Assembly: GCA_947085035.1 (NCBI GenBank)
Contig: CAMTUW010000009.1
Coordinates: 1 to 60,016, forward strand
Direction: 5' to 3'
DNA from: CAMTUW01 sp947085035
GTDB lineage: Bacteria > Actinomycetota > Coriobacteriia > Anaerosomatales > PHET01
Length of the DNA stretch: 60,016 nucleotides
The translations under genes were made by a program, and so were the position numbers. Position 1 is the stretch's first letter. The number at the start of each line of letters is the position of its first letter. The notes below the pieces were generated by a model, which was not told the origin of the DNA, ran no database searches, and saw only the letters and a program-made list of their open reading frames with translations. Shown in pieces: positions 47,349 to 56,101 of this stretch.

Positions 47349-48004
47349 TAGTCGTACGCCAGAAACCGCTTGACGAGATATGCGATGTCGTAGCAGGACA
47401 TCGTCGCGTTCTTCTCGTGGGGTGCAACACCTGTGCCGCTGTCTCACTCGCCGGTGGCGAGACCGAGGTTCTCGCGCTGCTCGAGGCGCTTGCCCTCGCC
47501 GCGTTTCGCAAGGGTTCGCACATTGAGTTCGCGAGCGCCGTCGTCTCGCGCCAGTGCGAGCCGGAGTTCGTCGACACGCTCGAGACGGAGGGGTTTGACG
47601 CCGTCCTCTCCTTGGGCTGCGGGGCCGGCGTCGCTTTCATCGCCTCGACCGAGGAGATCCCCGTCTACCCGGCGCTCGACACGCTGTTCATCGGTGCGGC
47701 CACGGGCTTCGCGAGATGGCAGGCCGAGTGCTCGGCGTGCGGTTCGTGCGTGTTGGCCGAGACAGCCGGCATCTGCCCGATGACGCGATGCGCCAAGGGC
47801 ATCCTGAACGGACCCTGCGGCGGCGTGCAGGCCGGGCGCTGTGAGCTCGGCGATCGTGACTGCGCGTGGGTCCTGATCCACGATCGTCTCGAACGACAGG
47901 GCAAGGTCGAGCAATTCGCGGTCATCGGCGGGCTCAAGGACCATTCGGTCAAGTCGACTTGTTGCGAGTGGGATCTCTCCGGAACACACGGGGGCGCGAG
48001 ATGA
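47345..48004 (+). CDS. metV: Methylene-THF reductase zinc/Fe-S subunit MetV
   Basis: The 219-residue protein matches MetV, the Cys-rich partner of MetF in acetogens that links it to electron donors. Cysteine motifs are VGCNTCAAV near 26, and CSACGSCVLAETAGICPMTR with NGPCGG and CELGDRDCAW in the C-terminal half. ATG at 47345 overlaps the fusion protein stop. The stop overlaps metF by 4 bases. Co-translation supports a MetVF complex with the upstream flavoprotein. Confidence 0.9.
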   Translation: MIVVRQKPLDEICDVVAGHRRVLLVGCNTCAAVSLAGGETEVLALLEALALAAFRKGSHIEFASAVVSRQCEPEFVDTLETEGFDAVLSLGCGAGVAFIASTEEIPVYPALDTLFIGAATGFARWQAECSACGSCVLAETAGICPMTRCAKGILNGPCGGVQAGRCELGDRDCAWVLIHDRLERQGKVEQFAVIGGLKDHSVKSTCCEWDLSGTHGGAR

Positions 48005-48879
48005 GTCTGCGCAACGCGCTCGCAGCGGGCACCTTCGCCATCACCTCCGAGGTCGCTCCCCCCAAAGGGACCGACATCTCCGAGATGCTCGGTGCCGCCG
48101 AATCGATGCGCGGATACGTTCACGCGCTGAATGTGACTGACAACCAGGCATCGGTCATGCGCCTGTGTACGCTGGCCGGGTGTATCCACCTTCGGCAGCA
48201 TGGGCACGATCCCGTCTTGCAGGTCACCTGTCGCGACCGCAATCGACTCGCGATGCAGTCCGACCTTCTCGGCGCCGCTTCGTTCGGTATCACGAACGTC
48301 CTCGCACTCACCGGAGACCACGTGGCCATCGGGGACCACCCCACCGCCAAGCCGGTCTTCGATCTCGAGTCGGTCCATCTCATCCAGGCGATGTCCTCGC
48401 TCAACGACGGTAGCGATCTGGCGGGAAACGAGCTGCATGGACGCCCGGATTTCCTGATCGGCGCGGTCGTGACACCGGACGCCGATCCCATCCGGCCGCA
48501 ACTGGCCAAGTTCGATAAGAAGATCCGGGCCGGAGCGAGCTACTTCCAAACGCAGGCCGTCTACGACGCTGAAAGCTTCCGCGAATTCGTTGACTACGCT
48601 CATGGATCAGGCGTGAAGGTGCTCGCGGGCATCGTGGTCCTGCGCTCCGCTCGCATGGCGAGGTTCATGACCGAGAAGATCCCCGGCATCACGGTTCCGC
48701 AGCCGCTCATCGAGCAGCTCGAACGCTCTTCTGACGCTGAGCGCACGGGGGTCGAGATCGCCGCGCGCTTCATCGATCAGGTTCGTGACGTGTGCGACGG
48801 TGTCCACATCATGGCCGTGGGTGCCGAGCACCTCGTGCCCCACGTGCTGATGGCGGCCGATCTGGAACGGGTGGCTTAG
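48001..48879 (+). CDS. metF: Methylenetetrahydrofolate reductase
   Basis: This 292-residue FAD TIM-barrel enzyme reduces methylene-THF to methyl-THF in the methyl branch. Family segments are FAITSEVAPPKGTD at the start with the catalytic Glu, VTCRDRNRLAMQSDLLGA and GAVVTPDADP, and GASYFQTQAVYD. Length is normal. It lacks an NAD(P)H-binding C-terminal extension, so electrons should arrive through MetV and the neighbouring fusion protein. Confidence 0.95.
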   Translation: MSLRNALAAGTFAITSEVAPPKGTDISEMLGAAESMRGYVHALNVTDNQASVMRLCTLAGCIHLRQHGHDPVLQVTCRDRNRLAMQSDLLGAASFGITNVLALTGDHVAIGDHPTAKPVFDLESVHLIQAMSSLNDGSDLAGNELHGRPDFLIGAVVTPDADPIRPQLAKFDKKIRAGASYFQTQAVYDAESFREFVDYAHGSGVKVLAGIVVLRSARMARFMTEKIPGITVPQPLIEQLERSSDAERTGVEIAARFIDQVRDVCDGVHIMAVGAEHLVPHVLMAADLERVA

Positions 48880-49689
48880 ATGAAACTGGCGATCTCAGGC
48901 AAGGGTGGCGTTGGCAAGACGACGCTCTCATCGAGTCTCGCTCGCCTGTGGGCGGCGCAAGGCAAGCGCGTCATCGCCATCGACGCCGATCCTGACGCGA
49001 ACCTCGCAGCGGCGTTGGGGGCGAGCGCGAGCGCCGTCGAGTCGTGCACGCCCCTTGCCGAGATGGCCGACCTGATCGAGGAGCGCACAGGCGCCGCCCC
49101 CGGACAAGGCGGCATGTTCATCCTGAACCCGGATGTCGCCGACGTGGTCGAGACGTGTGGACTCGACGTCGACGGCGTGACCCTTCTGCGACTGGGCACC
49201 GTCGAGCGCGGCGGTTCGGGCTGCATGTGCTCGGAAAGCGTCTTTCTCAAGGCGTTCATGCGTCATCTGCTCATCGAGCGAGGAGATGTCGCCATTCTCG
49301 ACATGGAAGCCGGTATCGAACACCTCGGGCGGGGGACGGCCGAAGGCGTCGACGTGTTCGTCGTCGTCGTCGAGCCGGGAATGCGCAGCGTCCAGACCGC
49401 CTCGCACGTGCGCGACCTCGCCAGAGACATCGGCGTGCGCGACGTCGTCGCGGTGGGCAATCGCGTGCGTGACGAGGCCGACCGCGCATTCCTCGTCGAG
49501 GTGTTGGGTGACATCCCCTTACTGGGCACGCTGCCGGACAGCGCGGCGGTGCGCCTGGCTGACCGTGAAGGGCGCTCGCCGTTCGGCATGGATGAAGCGT
49601 TCACCGAGGCCGTGCGCAAGGTGGCGTCCGCGCTCGTTGACAGAGCCGATCGAATCCGAACCGAGGAGGGACCCGCATGCTCGTCATAG
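48880..49689 (+). CDS. cooC: CooC/AcsF-type nickel-insertion ATPase (copy 2)
   Basis: This 269-residue MinD-like ATPase has Walker A GKGGVGKTT (7-15), the DADPDANL switch and a CMC metal motif in GGSGCMCSESVFLK near residue 113. It starts directly after metF and overlaps acsE by 13 bases. One of the two copies probably serves the CODH C-cluster and the other the ACS A-cluster. Which is which cannot be read from sequence alone. Confidence 0.9.
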   Translation: MKLAISGKGGVGKTTLSSSLARLWAAQGKRVIAIDADPDANLAAALGASASAVESCTPLAEMADLIEERTGAAPGQGGMFILNPDVADVVETCGLDVDGVTLLRLGTVERGGSGCMCSESVFLKAFMRHLLIERGDVAILDMEAGIEHLGRGTAEGVDVFVVVVEPGMRSVQTASHVRDLARDIGVRDVVAVGNRVRDEADRAFLVEVLGDIPLLGTLPDSAAVRLADREGRSPFGMDEAFTEAVRKVASALVDRADRIRTEEGPACSS

Positions 49690-50501
49690 GCGAGAAGGTC
49701 AACGTAATGAGCAAGTCCATCGGGCCGGCGATGAAGGAGCGCGACCCCGGCCCGATCCGCGCGATGGCCCTCTCGCAGGTCGAGAGCGGCGCCGATGTGC
49801 TCGATATCAACCTGGGGCCGGCCACCAAGGGTGGCCCGGAGATGATGCGTTGGGTCGTCAAGGTCGTCCAAGAGGCCGTGCCGGGTACTCGCTTGTGCCT
49901 CGACACGATGAACCCCGAGGCCATGCGAGCAGGTCTGGAGCTGTGCATCCTGCAGCCGATCATCAACTCGACGTCGGCGGAGCGCTCGCGCCTCGAGACC
50001 TTCCTGCCGCTGGCGCGCGAGTTCGAGGCCGAGATCATCGGTCTGGCGATGACCGAGGCCGGGGTGAGCCGCGATGCCAATGAACGCCTGATGGCAGCGA
50101 TGGAGATCATCACCGCGATGATGGAGTACGACGTGCCCGTTGACCGCCTCTACCTCGACCCGCTGCTGCTCCCCGTTGCTGTCGCGCAGCATCAGGCGCT
50201 GGAGGCCACCGAGTCCATCGCCATGTTCAAGCAGCTCAATGATCCGGCGCCGAAGACCGTTGTCGGCCTCTCGAACATCTACAACGGGTGCCCGGAGCAC
50301 GTCAAACCCCCGCTGGCCGCAGCGTTCCTGACGCTTCTCATCCCAGCCGGACTCGACGCCGCGATCATGGATTCGGAAGACGCGCTGCAGATGGCGGTGG
50401 CTCGCAGCGACCAAGCGGCCCTGACCGGCAACGAGATGATCGAACGATCGGTGGCCGTCCTCCAGAACGAGACGCTTTACTGCGACTCCTACCTCGACTG
50501 A
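49677..50501 (+). CDS. acsE: Methyl-THF:corrinoid iron-sulfur protein methyltransferase
   Basis: The 274-residue pterin-binding TIM-barrel protein transfers the methyl group from methyl-THF to Co(I) of AcsCD. Segments include VIGEKVNVMSKS at the N-terminus, DVLDINLGPATKGG, LCLDTMNPEAMRAGL, IINSTSAERSRL and the C-terminal VVGLSNIYNGCPEHVK. Length is close to Moorella AcsE (about 262). ATG at 49677 follows GAGGAGGGA. Confidence 0.95.
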   Translation: MLVIGEKVNVMSKSIGPAMKERDPGPIRAMALSQVESGADVLDINLGPATKGGPEMMRWVVKVVQEAVPGTRLCLDTMNPEAMRAGLELCILQPIINSTSAERSRLETFLPLAREFEAEIIGLAMTEAGVSRDANERLMAAMEIITAMMEYDVPVDRLYLDPLLLPVAVAQHQALEATESIAMFKQLNDPAPKTVVGLSNIYNGCPEHVKPPLAAAFLTLLIPAGLDAAIMDSEDALQMAVARSDQAALTGNEMIERSVAVLQNETLYCDSYLD

Positions 50502-50520
50502 GTGGAGAGTGAATCGGGTC

Positions 50521-51030
50521 ATGCAGCAATGCGCCTGTGCGGAGGAGTCGAAAGCAGTTCCCTTCGATTCCGCGCCGCTTTCAGAGATCATCGCACGGCA
50601 TCCCTCGGACAGGAGCGCTCTCTTGTCCGTGCTGCAGGCGACGCAACGCGTCTACAACCATCTGCCTCAAGAGGCTTTGCGAGACATCGCGAAAGCGCTG
50701 CGGATCCCGTTCGCGGACGTCTACGGTGTCGCGACGTTCTACACGCGGTTCCACCTCGAGCCACGAGGCGAGCACATCGTGAGGATCTGCCAGGGCACGG
50801 CCTGTCATGTCAAGGGCGCCCCGGAGGTCACCGCCGCGATCGTGGATGCGCTGGGTGTCGGGGTGGGGGAGACGGCGGCCGACTTGAGCTTCACCGTCGA
50901 GGCCGTCTCGTGCGTGGGCTGTTGCGGTCTCGCGCCTGTCGTACTCGTCGATGACAAGACTTTCGGAGGACTCAAACCCAAGGCCGCTCGGGAGATGATC
51001 TCTCGCCTGCGCAAGGAGTACGACAGATGA
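50521..51030 (+). CDS. NuoE-like [2Fe-2S] subunit (copy 2)
   Basis: The 169-residue NuoE/HydC-type protein has cluster motifs CQGTACHVKG and SCVGCCGLAPV. It resembles copy 1 at 34460 in the core. The ATG at 50521 with GGAGAG at 50504-50509 is preferred. GTG at 50509 would add four residues but overlaps that site. It precedes nuoF copy 2 and fdhA and should bridge Fe-S electrons in a formate dehydrogenase complex. Confidence 0.9.
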   Translation: MQQCACAEESKAVPFDSAPLSEIIARHPSDRSALLSVLQATQRVYNHLPQEALRDIAKALRIPFADVYGVATFYTRFHLEPRGEHIVRICQGTACHVKGAPEVTAAIVDALGVGVGETAADLSFTVEAVSCVGCCGLAPVVLVDDKTFGGLKPKAAREMISRLRKEYDR

Positions 51031-52826
51031 CAGCTCACATCACAGCATCCGACAAGGTCGCGATCATCCGCATCTGCACAGGATCCGGCTGCGTGATGAG
51101 CGGTTCGCTCGCCGCCGCCGAGAGGCTGGAGGAGGCGATCGCCGCCGCAGGCGCCACTGACCGTGTGCGCGTCGTGCGCACCGGATGCCACGGACTGTGT
51201 GATCTCGGGCCGATCGCCGTCATCGACCCGGATGACATCTTCTATCCCGGCGTGACCGAGGAGAAGGTCGCCGCCATCATCGACAGCTTCCTTGGTGGGG
51301 GTGCCCCGATCAGCGAGTACTTGTATCGCGTGACCGAAGACGCCGAGCCTGTCACCCGCTACCGCGACATGCCCTTCAATCGGTTGCAGCACAGGATCGT
51401 GTTGCGGAACTGCGGCATCGTCGACCCGGAGAGCATCGACGACGCGCGCGCGCACGGCCTCTACGATGGCCTAGGGCGCGCGCTCACCCGGATGAGCCCT
51501 CAACAGGTGATCGACGAGATGAAGGCATCAGGTCTTCGCGGCCGCGGAGGGGCGGGTTTTCCCACAGGAGTGAAGTGGGAGTCTGGTCGCCGTACAAAGA
51601 GCGACGAGAAATACGTCATCGCCAACGGCGGCGCGTTCATCAACAGAAGCATCATGGAGGGCGACCCACACAGTGTTCTCGAGGGCATGATCGTCTGCGC
51701 CTATGCCGTCGGCGACGTTCGTAAAGGCTACATCTACGTACGCGATGAGTACCAGCTCGCGGTCAGGCGTCTGGAGCTCGCCGTCGAGGCTGCGCGGCAG
51801 GCCGGTCTGCTGGGGAACGACATCTCCGGCAGCGGATTCGATTTCGACATCGAGATCCGGCGCGGCGCCGGGGCGTTCATCTGCGGTGAGTCGACCGCTC
51901 TCATGTTCTCGATAGAGGGTCGACGCGGCATGCCGCGGGCCACCCCGCCGCACTCGGTTGAGGCGGGCCTCTTCGGTAAGCCAACGGTCATGAACAACGT
52001 CGAGACGCTTGCAAACGTCGGCTGGATTCTGAGCAATGGTCCTTCAGCGTATGCGGAACTCGGAAGCGGCGGCAGTAGGGGCACGAAGGTCTTCGCGCTG
52101 ACCGGCAAGGTCCGGTCGGGCGGCCTTGTGGAGGTTCCCATGGGTGTGACCGTGGATACGCTGGTGCACGAAGTCGGTGGCGGTTGTTCGGGTGACGCTG
52201 TATGCAAGGCGGTACAGATCGGGGGTCCCAGCGGTGGCTGTCTACCCGCGGAGTTGTTCGACACCCCCATGGATTACGAGGCGCTCGAAGCTGTCGGGGC
52301 GGTGGTGGGTTGCAGTGAGATCGTCGTCATGGACGAACACGACTGCATGGTGGACGCGGCTCGCTACTCCCTGTCCTTCACGCAAGCCGAGTCGTGCGGC
52401 AAGTGCGTTCCCTGCCGGATCGGCACCAAGCGGATGCTCGAGATCGTGACCCGCATCTGCAAGGGAGAAGGCCAGATGAGCGACATCGACACTCTGGAGC
52501 GCCTCGGCGTTGACATCCAGCGTTCGTCGCTTTGCGGTCTCGGTCGGACCGCTCCCAATCCCGTGCTGACCACCCTGCGCTACTTCCGGCACGAGTTCGA
52601 AGAGCACATCGTCGACCGTCGCTGTCGAGCGGGGCAGTGCAAGGAGATCTCGACGTTTCGCATCATCGCCGAGGTGTGCACGGGTTGCGGAGTCTGTAAG
52701 AAACACTGTCCGGTCGACGCCATCTCCGGTATCGCTCAGGAGACTCACATCATCGCTGACGCCCTGTGCGTGAAATGCGGACTGTGCGAGCTGCATTGTC
52801 CGTTCGAAGCCATCGAGCACTCGTAG
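51027..52826 (+). CDS. NuoF/HydB-like subunit (copy 2) with deleted FMN/NADH loop
   Basis: The 599-residue protein has the same layout as copy 1. It has an N-terminal [2Fe-2S] domain, a flavin domain (GRGGAGFPTG, GAGAFICGESTAL, FGKPTVMNNVETLANVG) and an N3-like SCGKCVPCR site. A C-terminal 2[4Fe-4S] domain (CTGCGVCKKHCP, CVKCGLCELHCP) closes it. At residues 200-204 it reads NGGAF where copy 1 reads NGDEGDPGAF. An in-frame gap of five residues thus removes the acidic DEGDP loop that contacts FMN and NADH in complex I-type subunits. It may have lost NAD(H) use and serve as an Fe-S relay, or the gap may be a sequence error. ATG 51027 overlaps nuoE copy 2. Confidence 0.92.
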   Translation: MTAHITASDKVAIIRICTGSGCVMSGSLAAAERLEEAIAAAGATDRVRVVRTGCHGLCDLGPIAVIDPDDIFYPGVTEEKVAAIIDSFLGGGAPISEYLYRVTEDAEPVTRYRDMPFNRLQHRIVLRNCGIVDPESIDDARAHGLYDGLGRALTRMSPQQVIDEMKASGLRGRGGAGFPTGVKWESGRRTKSDEKYVIANGGAFINRSIMEGDPHSVLEGMIVCAYAVGDVRKGYIYVRDEYQLAVRRLELAVEAARQAGLLGNDISGSGFDFDIEIRRGAGAFICGESTALMFSIEGRRGMPRATPPHSVEAGLFGKPTVMNNVETLANVGWILSNGPSAYAELGSGGSRGTKVFALTGKVRSGGLVEVPMGVTVDTLVHEVGGGCSGDAVCKAVQIGGPSGGCLPAELFDTPMDYEALEAVGAVVGCSEIVVMDEHDCMVDAARYSLSFTQAESCGKCVPCRIGTKRMLEIVTRICKGEGQMSDIDTLERLGVDIQRSSLCGLGRTAPNPVLTTLRYFRHEFEEHIVDRRCRAGQCKEISTFRIIAEVCTGCGVCKKHCPVDAISGIAQETHIIADALCVKCGLCELHCPFEAIEHS

Positions 52827-52863
52827 ATTCATCGTAGGTATTCCGCGACCGAGAGGACGACCC

Positions 52864-55587
52864 GTGGCCCTGACGACCGAGAACACCACCATCACCATGG
52901 CGATCGACGGACGTCAGGTGACGGCGCACCCGGGACAGACCGTGCTCGAGGTGTGTCGAGACGCCGGCATTCACATCCCCACGCTCTGCCACGACCCGCG
53001 TCTCGAGCCGTTCGGCGCATGTCGGCTGTGCGTCGTCGAGATCGAGGGAATGCGCGGCTACCCGACCTCATGCACCACACGTGTCGTCGACGGCATGGTC
53101 GTCAAGACCGAGAGCGACGCGCTCCGCTCGATGCGCACCACCATCGTCGAGCTGCTCCTCTCCGACCACAACGTGTCGTGTCTGACGTGCGAGACGAACG
53201 GGCGGTGCGGCCTTCAGGACCTCGCCTACGAGTATGAGATCGAGACGCCGTCCTTCTCGGGAGACAAGCACGCGGTGAGCACGGTTGACGACAACCCGCT
53301 GATCGCCCGTGATCTGACGAAGTGCATCGCCTGCGGGCGCTGCGTGCGCATCTGCGACGAGGTCCAGGGTGCAACCGTCTACGGTTTCCACGGGCGCGGT
53401 TTCGACGTGCTTCCCGACACGCCCTACTCGGTGTCGCTCATCGACGCCGGCTGTGAGTTCTGCGGTCAGTGCGTCTCGACCTGTCCGGTGGGAGCGCTCA
53501 CCGATCGCCGCGCGTATTTCACTGGCAGGCCGTGGGAGACGTCGACCGTCGAGTCGATCTGCGGCTACTGCGGCGTGGGCTGCTTGATCGAGTACCGCGT
53601 CAAGAACGACCGCATCGTTGGTGCTTCAGCTCCACTCGAGCGCGGAGTCAACAAGGGGAATCTGTGCGCCAAGGGCCGCTACGGCTGGAGGTTCACGCAT
53701 CATCCGGACCGTCTCACCACCCCGCTGGTGCGAAAGAACGGGGAGTTGGTCGAGGCGAGCTGGGACGAGGCGATCGGGCTCATAGCCGAGCGATTCAAGT
53801 CGATCGTTGAGAGCGACGGACCCGACGCGATAGGCGGACTTGCCAGCGCGAAGACCACCAACGAGGAGAACTACCTGTTCCAGAAGTTCATGCGCTCGAT
53901 GGTCGGCACGCACAACATCGACCATTGCGCCAGACTTTGACACAGCGCCACGGTGGCCGGTCTGGCCGCCGCACTCGGTAGTGGCGCGATGACGAACTCG
54001 ATCGCGGATCTGGGAGATGCGCAGGTCGTCCTCGTCATCGGTTCCAATACGACAGAGGCTCATCCCGTCATCGGCATCGAGCTCACCAGGGCCGCAAGGC
54101 GCGGCATGCGGATCTTCGTGATCGACCCGCGAGACATCCGACTCACTCGGCATGCCGAGAGCTGGCTGCCTGTTCGCCCCGGCGCCAACGTGCTGCTCTT
54201 CAACGCCATGGCGCGCATCATTCTCGATGAGGGCCTGGCCAATCAGGAGTTCATCGAGGCCCGAACCGAGGGCTTCGAGGAGTTCCTCGCGGTCATCGAG
54301 CAGGTCGATCTTGAGGCGGCCGCCGAGGCGTGCGGCGTGCCTCTTTCGGATATTCGCGACGCGGCTATCGCCTATGCTTCGGCGGAGCGCGCATCCATCG
54401 TCTACTGCATGGGTGTCACGCAGCATGTCTCGGGCACCGAACAGGTCCGCTCGCTCGCGAACCTCGCGTTGCTCACGGGCCAGATCGGGCGTCCGGGTAC
54501 CGGCCTCAATCCGCTGCGCGGTCAGAACAACGTCCAGGGCGCATGCGATTTCGCGTGCCTGCCAAGCTGCCTGCCGGGCTATCAGCCGCTGACCGACAAG
54601 GGTACGCTCGACCGCTTCTGTGACTACTGGGAAATGGAGACCGAGCTGCCCGATACCCCGGGCCTGACGCTCGTCGAGATGTGGGATGCGGCGGTGGAGG
54701 GCTCCCTGAAGGCGCTCTACATCATGGGCGAGAACCCTGTCCTCGCCGACCCCGACCAAGCCCACGTGATCGACGCTCTCGAGGCGATCGACTTCCTGGT
54801 GGTCCAAGACATCTTCCTCACCGAGACCGCAGCGTTCGCCGATGTCGTGTTGCCCGCTGCCACATTCCTCGAGAAGGTCGGCACGTTCGCCAACACCGAG
54901 CGGCGTATCCAGCTGGTCAACAAGGTCGTCGATGCGCCGGGGCAGGCACTGCCCGACATCGAGATCCTCGCCCTGCTGTTCGCCGCGATGGGCTCGCCTT
55001 TGGATAGCGACACGCCGTCCGATGTCATGAACGAGATGTCGGCGCTCACGCCGCAGTACGGCGGTATCAGCTACCGACGACTGCGCGAAGAGGGCAGCCT
55101 GCAGTGGCCGTGCCCAAGCGATGAGCACCCCGGCACTCCCATACTGCACGTCGGGCAGTTCACGCGCGGCCGGGGAGTCTTCGCACCGGTCGAGTATCGG
55201 CCATCACCGGACGAGCCCACGACGGATCGGCCCTTCGTACTCACCACGGGCCGTCACCTCTTCAACTTCCACTCGGACTCGATGATCAAGACTTCTGCGG
55301 GGCTCTCGGAGCTCAACCCGACGGGCTACGTCGAGATGAATCCCCAAGACGCCGGGCAGCTCGGGGTCTGTGACGGCGAACGCGTGATCCTGGAGAGCAG
55401 ACACGGCGTCGTCACGGCGCCGGTGCGCGTCTGCGGGATCGGTGCGCCCCGACGGGGGACGGTGTTCATGCCGTTCCACTTCGCCGACGCGCCTGCGAAC
55501 CGCCTCACCGGCGGAGAACTCGATCCGATATCGAAGATCCCCGGGCTGAAAGTAACGGCGGTGTCGATCAGGAAAGAGAGCGCATAG
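52864..55587 (+). CDS. fdhA: Selenocysteine formate dehydrogenase catalytic subunit with NuoG-like N-terminus
   Basis: One 907-residue reading frame is interrupted by in-frame TGA at 53938-53940, read as Sec359. The N-terminus has a [2Fe-2S] domain, a His/Cys cluster segment (DHNVSCLTCETNGRCGLQD) and a dicluster ferredoxin (CIACGRCVRICDE, CEFCGQCVSTCP). Next come the molybdopterin-family motif CGYCGVGC and the catalytic core (DHCARL, then Sec, then HSATVAGL), followed by GSNTTEAHPVIG, ENPVLADPD and a MopB_CT domain. The residues around Sec match FdhF-type enzymes, and a SECIS hairpin follows the codon. It oxidises formate or, here, more likely reduces CO2 to formate for Fhs. GTG start at 52864 follows GAGAGGA. 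Annotators may wrongly split it or call it a pseudogene. Confidence 0.94.
53938..53970 (+). promoter_or_regulatory. UGA selenocysteine codon and bacterial SECIS hairpin
   Basis: The TGA (53938-53940) is followed after 11 bases by a 7-bp stem GGTGGCC/GGCCGCC (53952-53958 with 53964-53970, one T-G pair) capped by loop GGTCT (53959-53963). E. coli fdhF has the same 11-base distance and a GGTCT-containing loop, the SelB contact. This directs Sec insertion and needs SelA, SelB and tRNA-Sec from elsewhere in the genome. Confidence 0.92.
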
Positions 55588-55789
55588 CCTCGCACTCGGC
55601 GGCGGCGGAACACCATTCGGCGCAGTTCGCCGAGGGTATACGTGGCACGCGCTCCCCGCACTGAGGGCAGGTCCGCACGCGCTCATCCGAGAAGAACTCG
55701 ATCGCGTAGGCACACTTAGGGCACGACAGCTCGGCGACGGTCAGGGAACGCGCGTCTTGGCCCGGGCATCCTGTGGGAGAAGCGACCAT
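55568..55789 (-). CDS. Small zinc-ribbon protein
   Basis: The 73-residue minus-strand protein has CPKCAYAIEFFSDERVRTCP plus CG, a double CxxC zinc ribbon, followed by a C-terminal CAEWCSAAAEC cysteine group. Small proteins of this make-up occur in anaerobes near redox enzymes, but no function is known to me. ATG at 55789 is preceded on the minus strand by AGGAGG with five bases between, an excellent ribosome site, so a longer N-terminus is not needed. Its 3' end overlaps the end of fdhA by 20 bases tail to tail. Confidence 0.75.
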   Translation of the reverse strand: MVASPTGCPGQDARSLTVAELSCPKCAYAIEFFSDERVRTCPQCGERVPRIPSANCAEWCSAAAECEAMRSLS

Positions 55790-56101
55790 CGAGACCTCCT
55801 GTGGAATCCTTGTCGCCAACAAGGCGAACGCTACCACGCCGTGTCTCATGCGAGAAGCCTGCTTCCTCGAAGGGTTCGAGAACTCTTGACGGCTGGTGCG
55901 GCTTACACGGACTGCCGATCAACATACGGGGTGCCTACGGTATACTTACGCAGAGGCGCGGTGCCCTCGTGGCCGCTCGATGGCAGACTGTAGAATCATT
56001 GTTCGACGGAGTCCTGCGACTACGGTGGATTGTGCGGTGCAAAGCAACATCTGGGTGGGAGGTCGCTGCCATTGCGGGCGACACTGAACTGAGGGGGCCA
56101 T
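55790..56101. other. Intergenic region between divergent zinc-ribbon gene and hypothetical gene
   Basis: No convincing gene is seen. TATACT at 55941-55946 with TCAACA at 55919-55924 (16-base spacing) is a weak + strand promoter candidate for the gene at 56102. GC content visibly drops compared with the acs cluster. The upstream region of the minus-strand zinc-ribbon gene lies here too. No clear -10/-35 pair was found for it. Confidence 0.35.

Noticed and set aside
53938..53940. Nonsense mutation or pseudogene in fdhA
   Set aside because: The frame continues past TGA, the position equals the catalytic Sec, and a SECIS hairpin follows.
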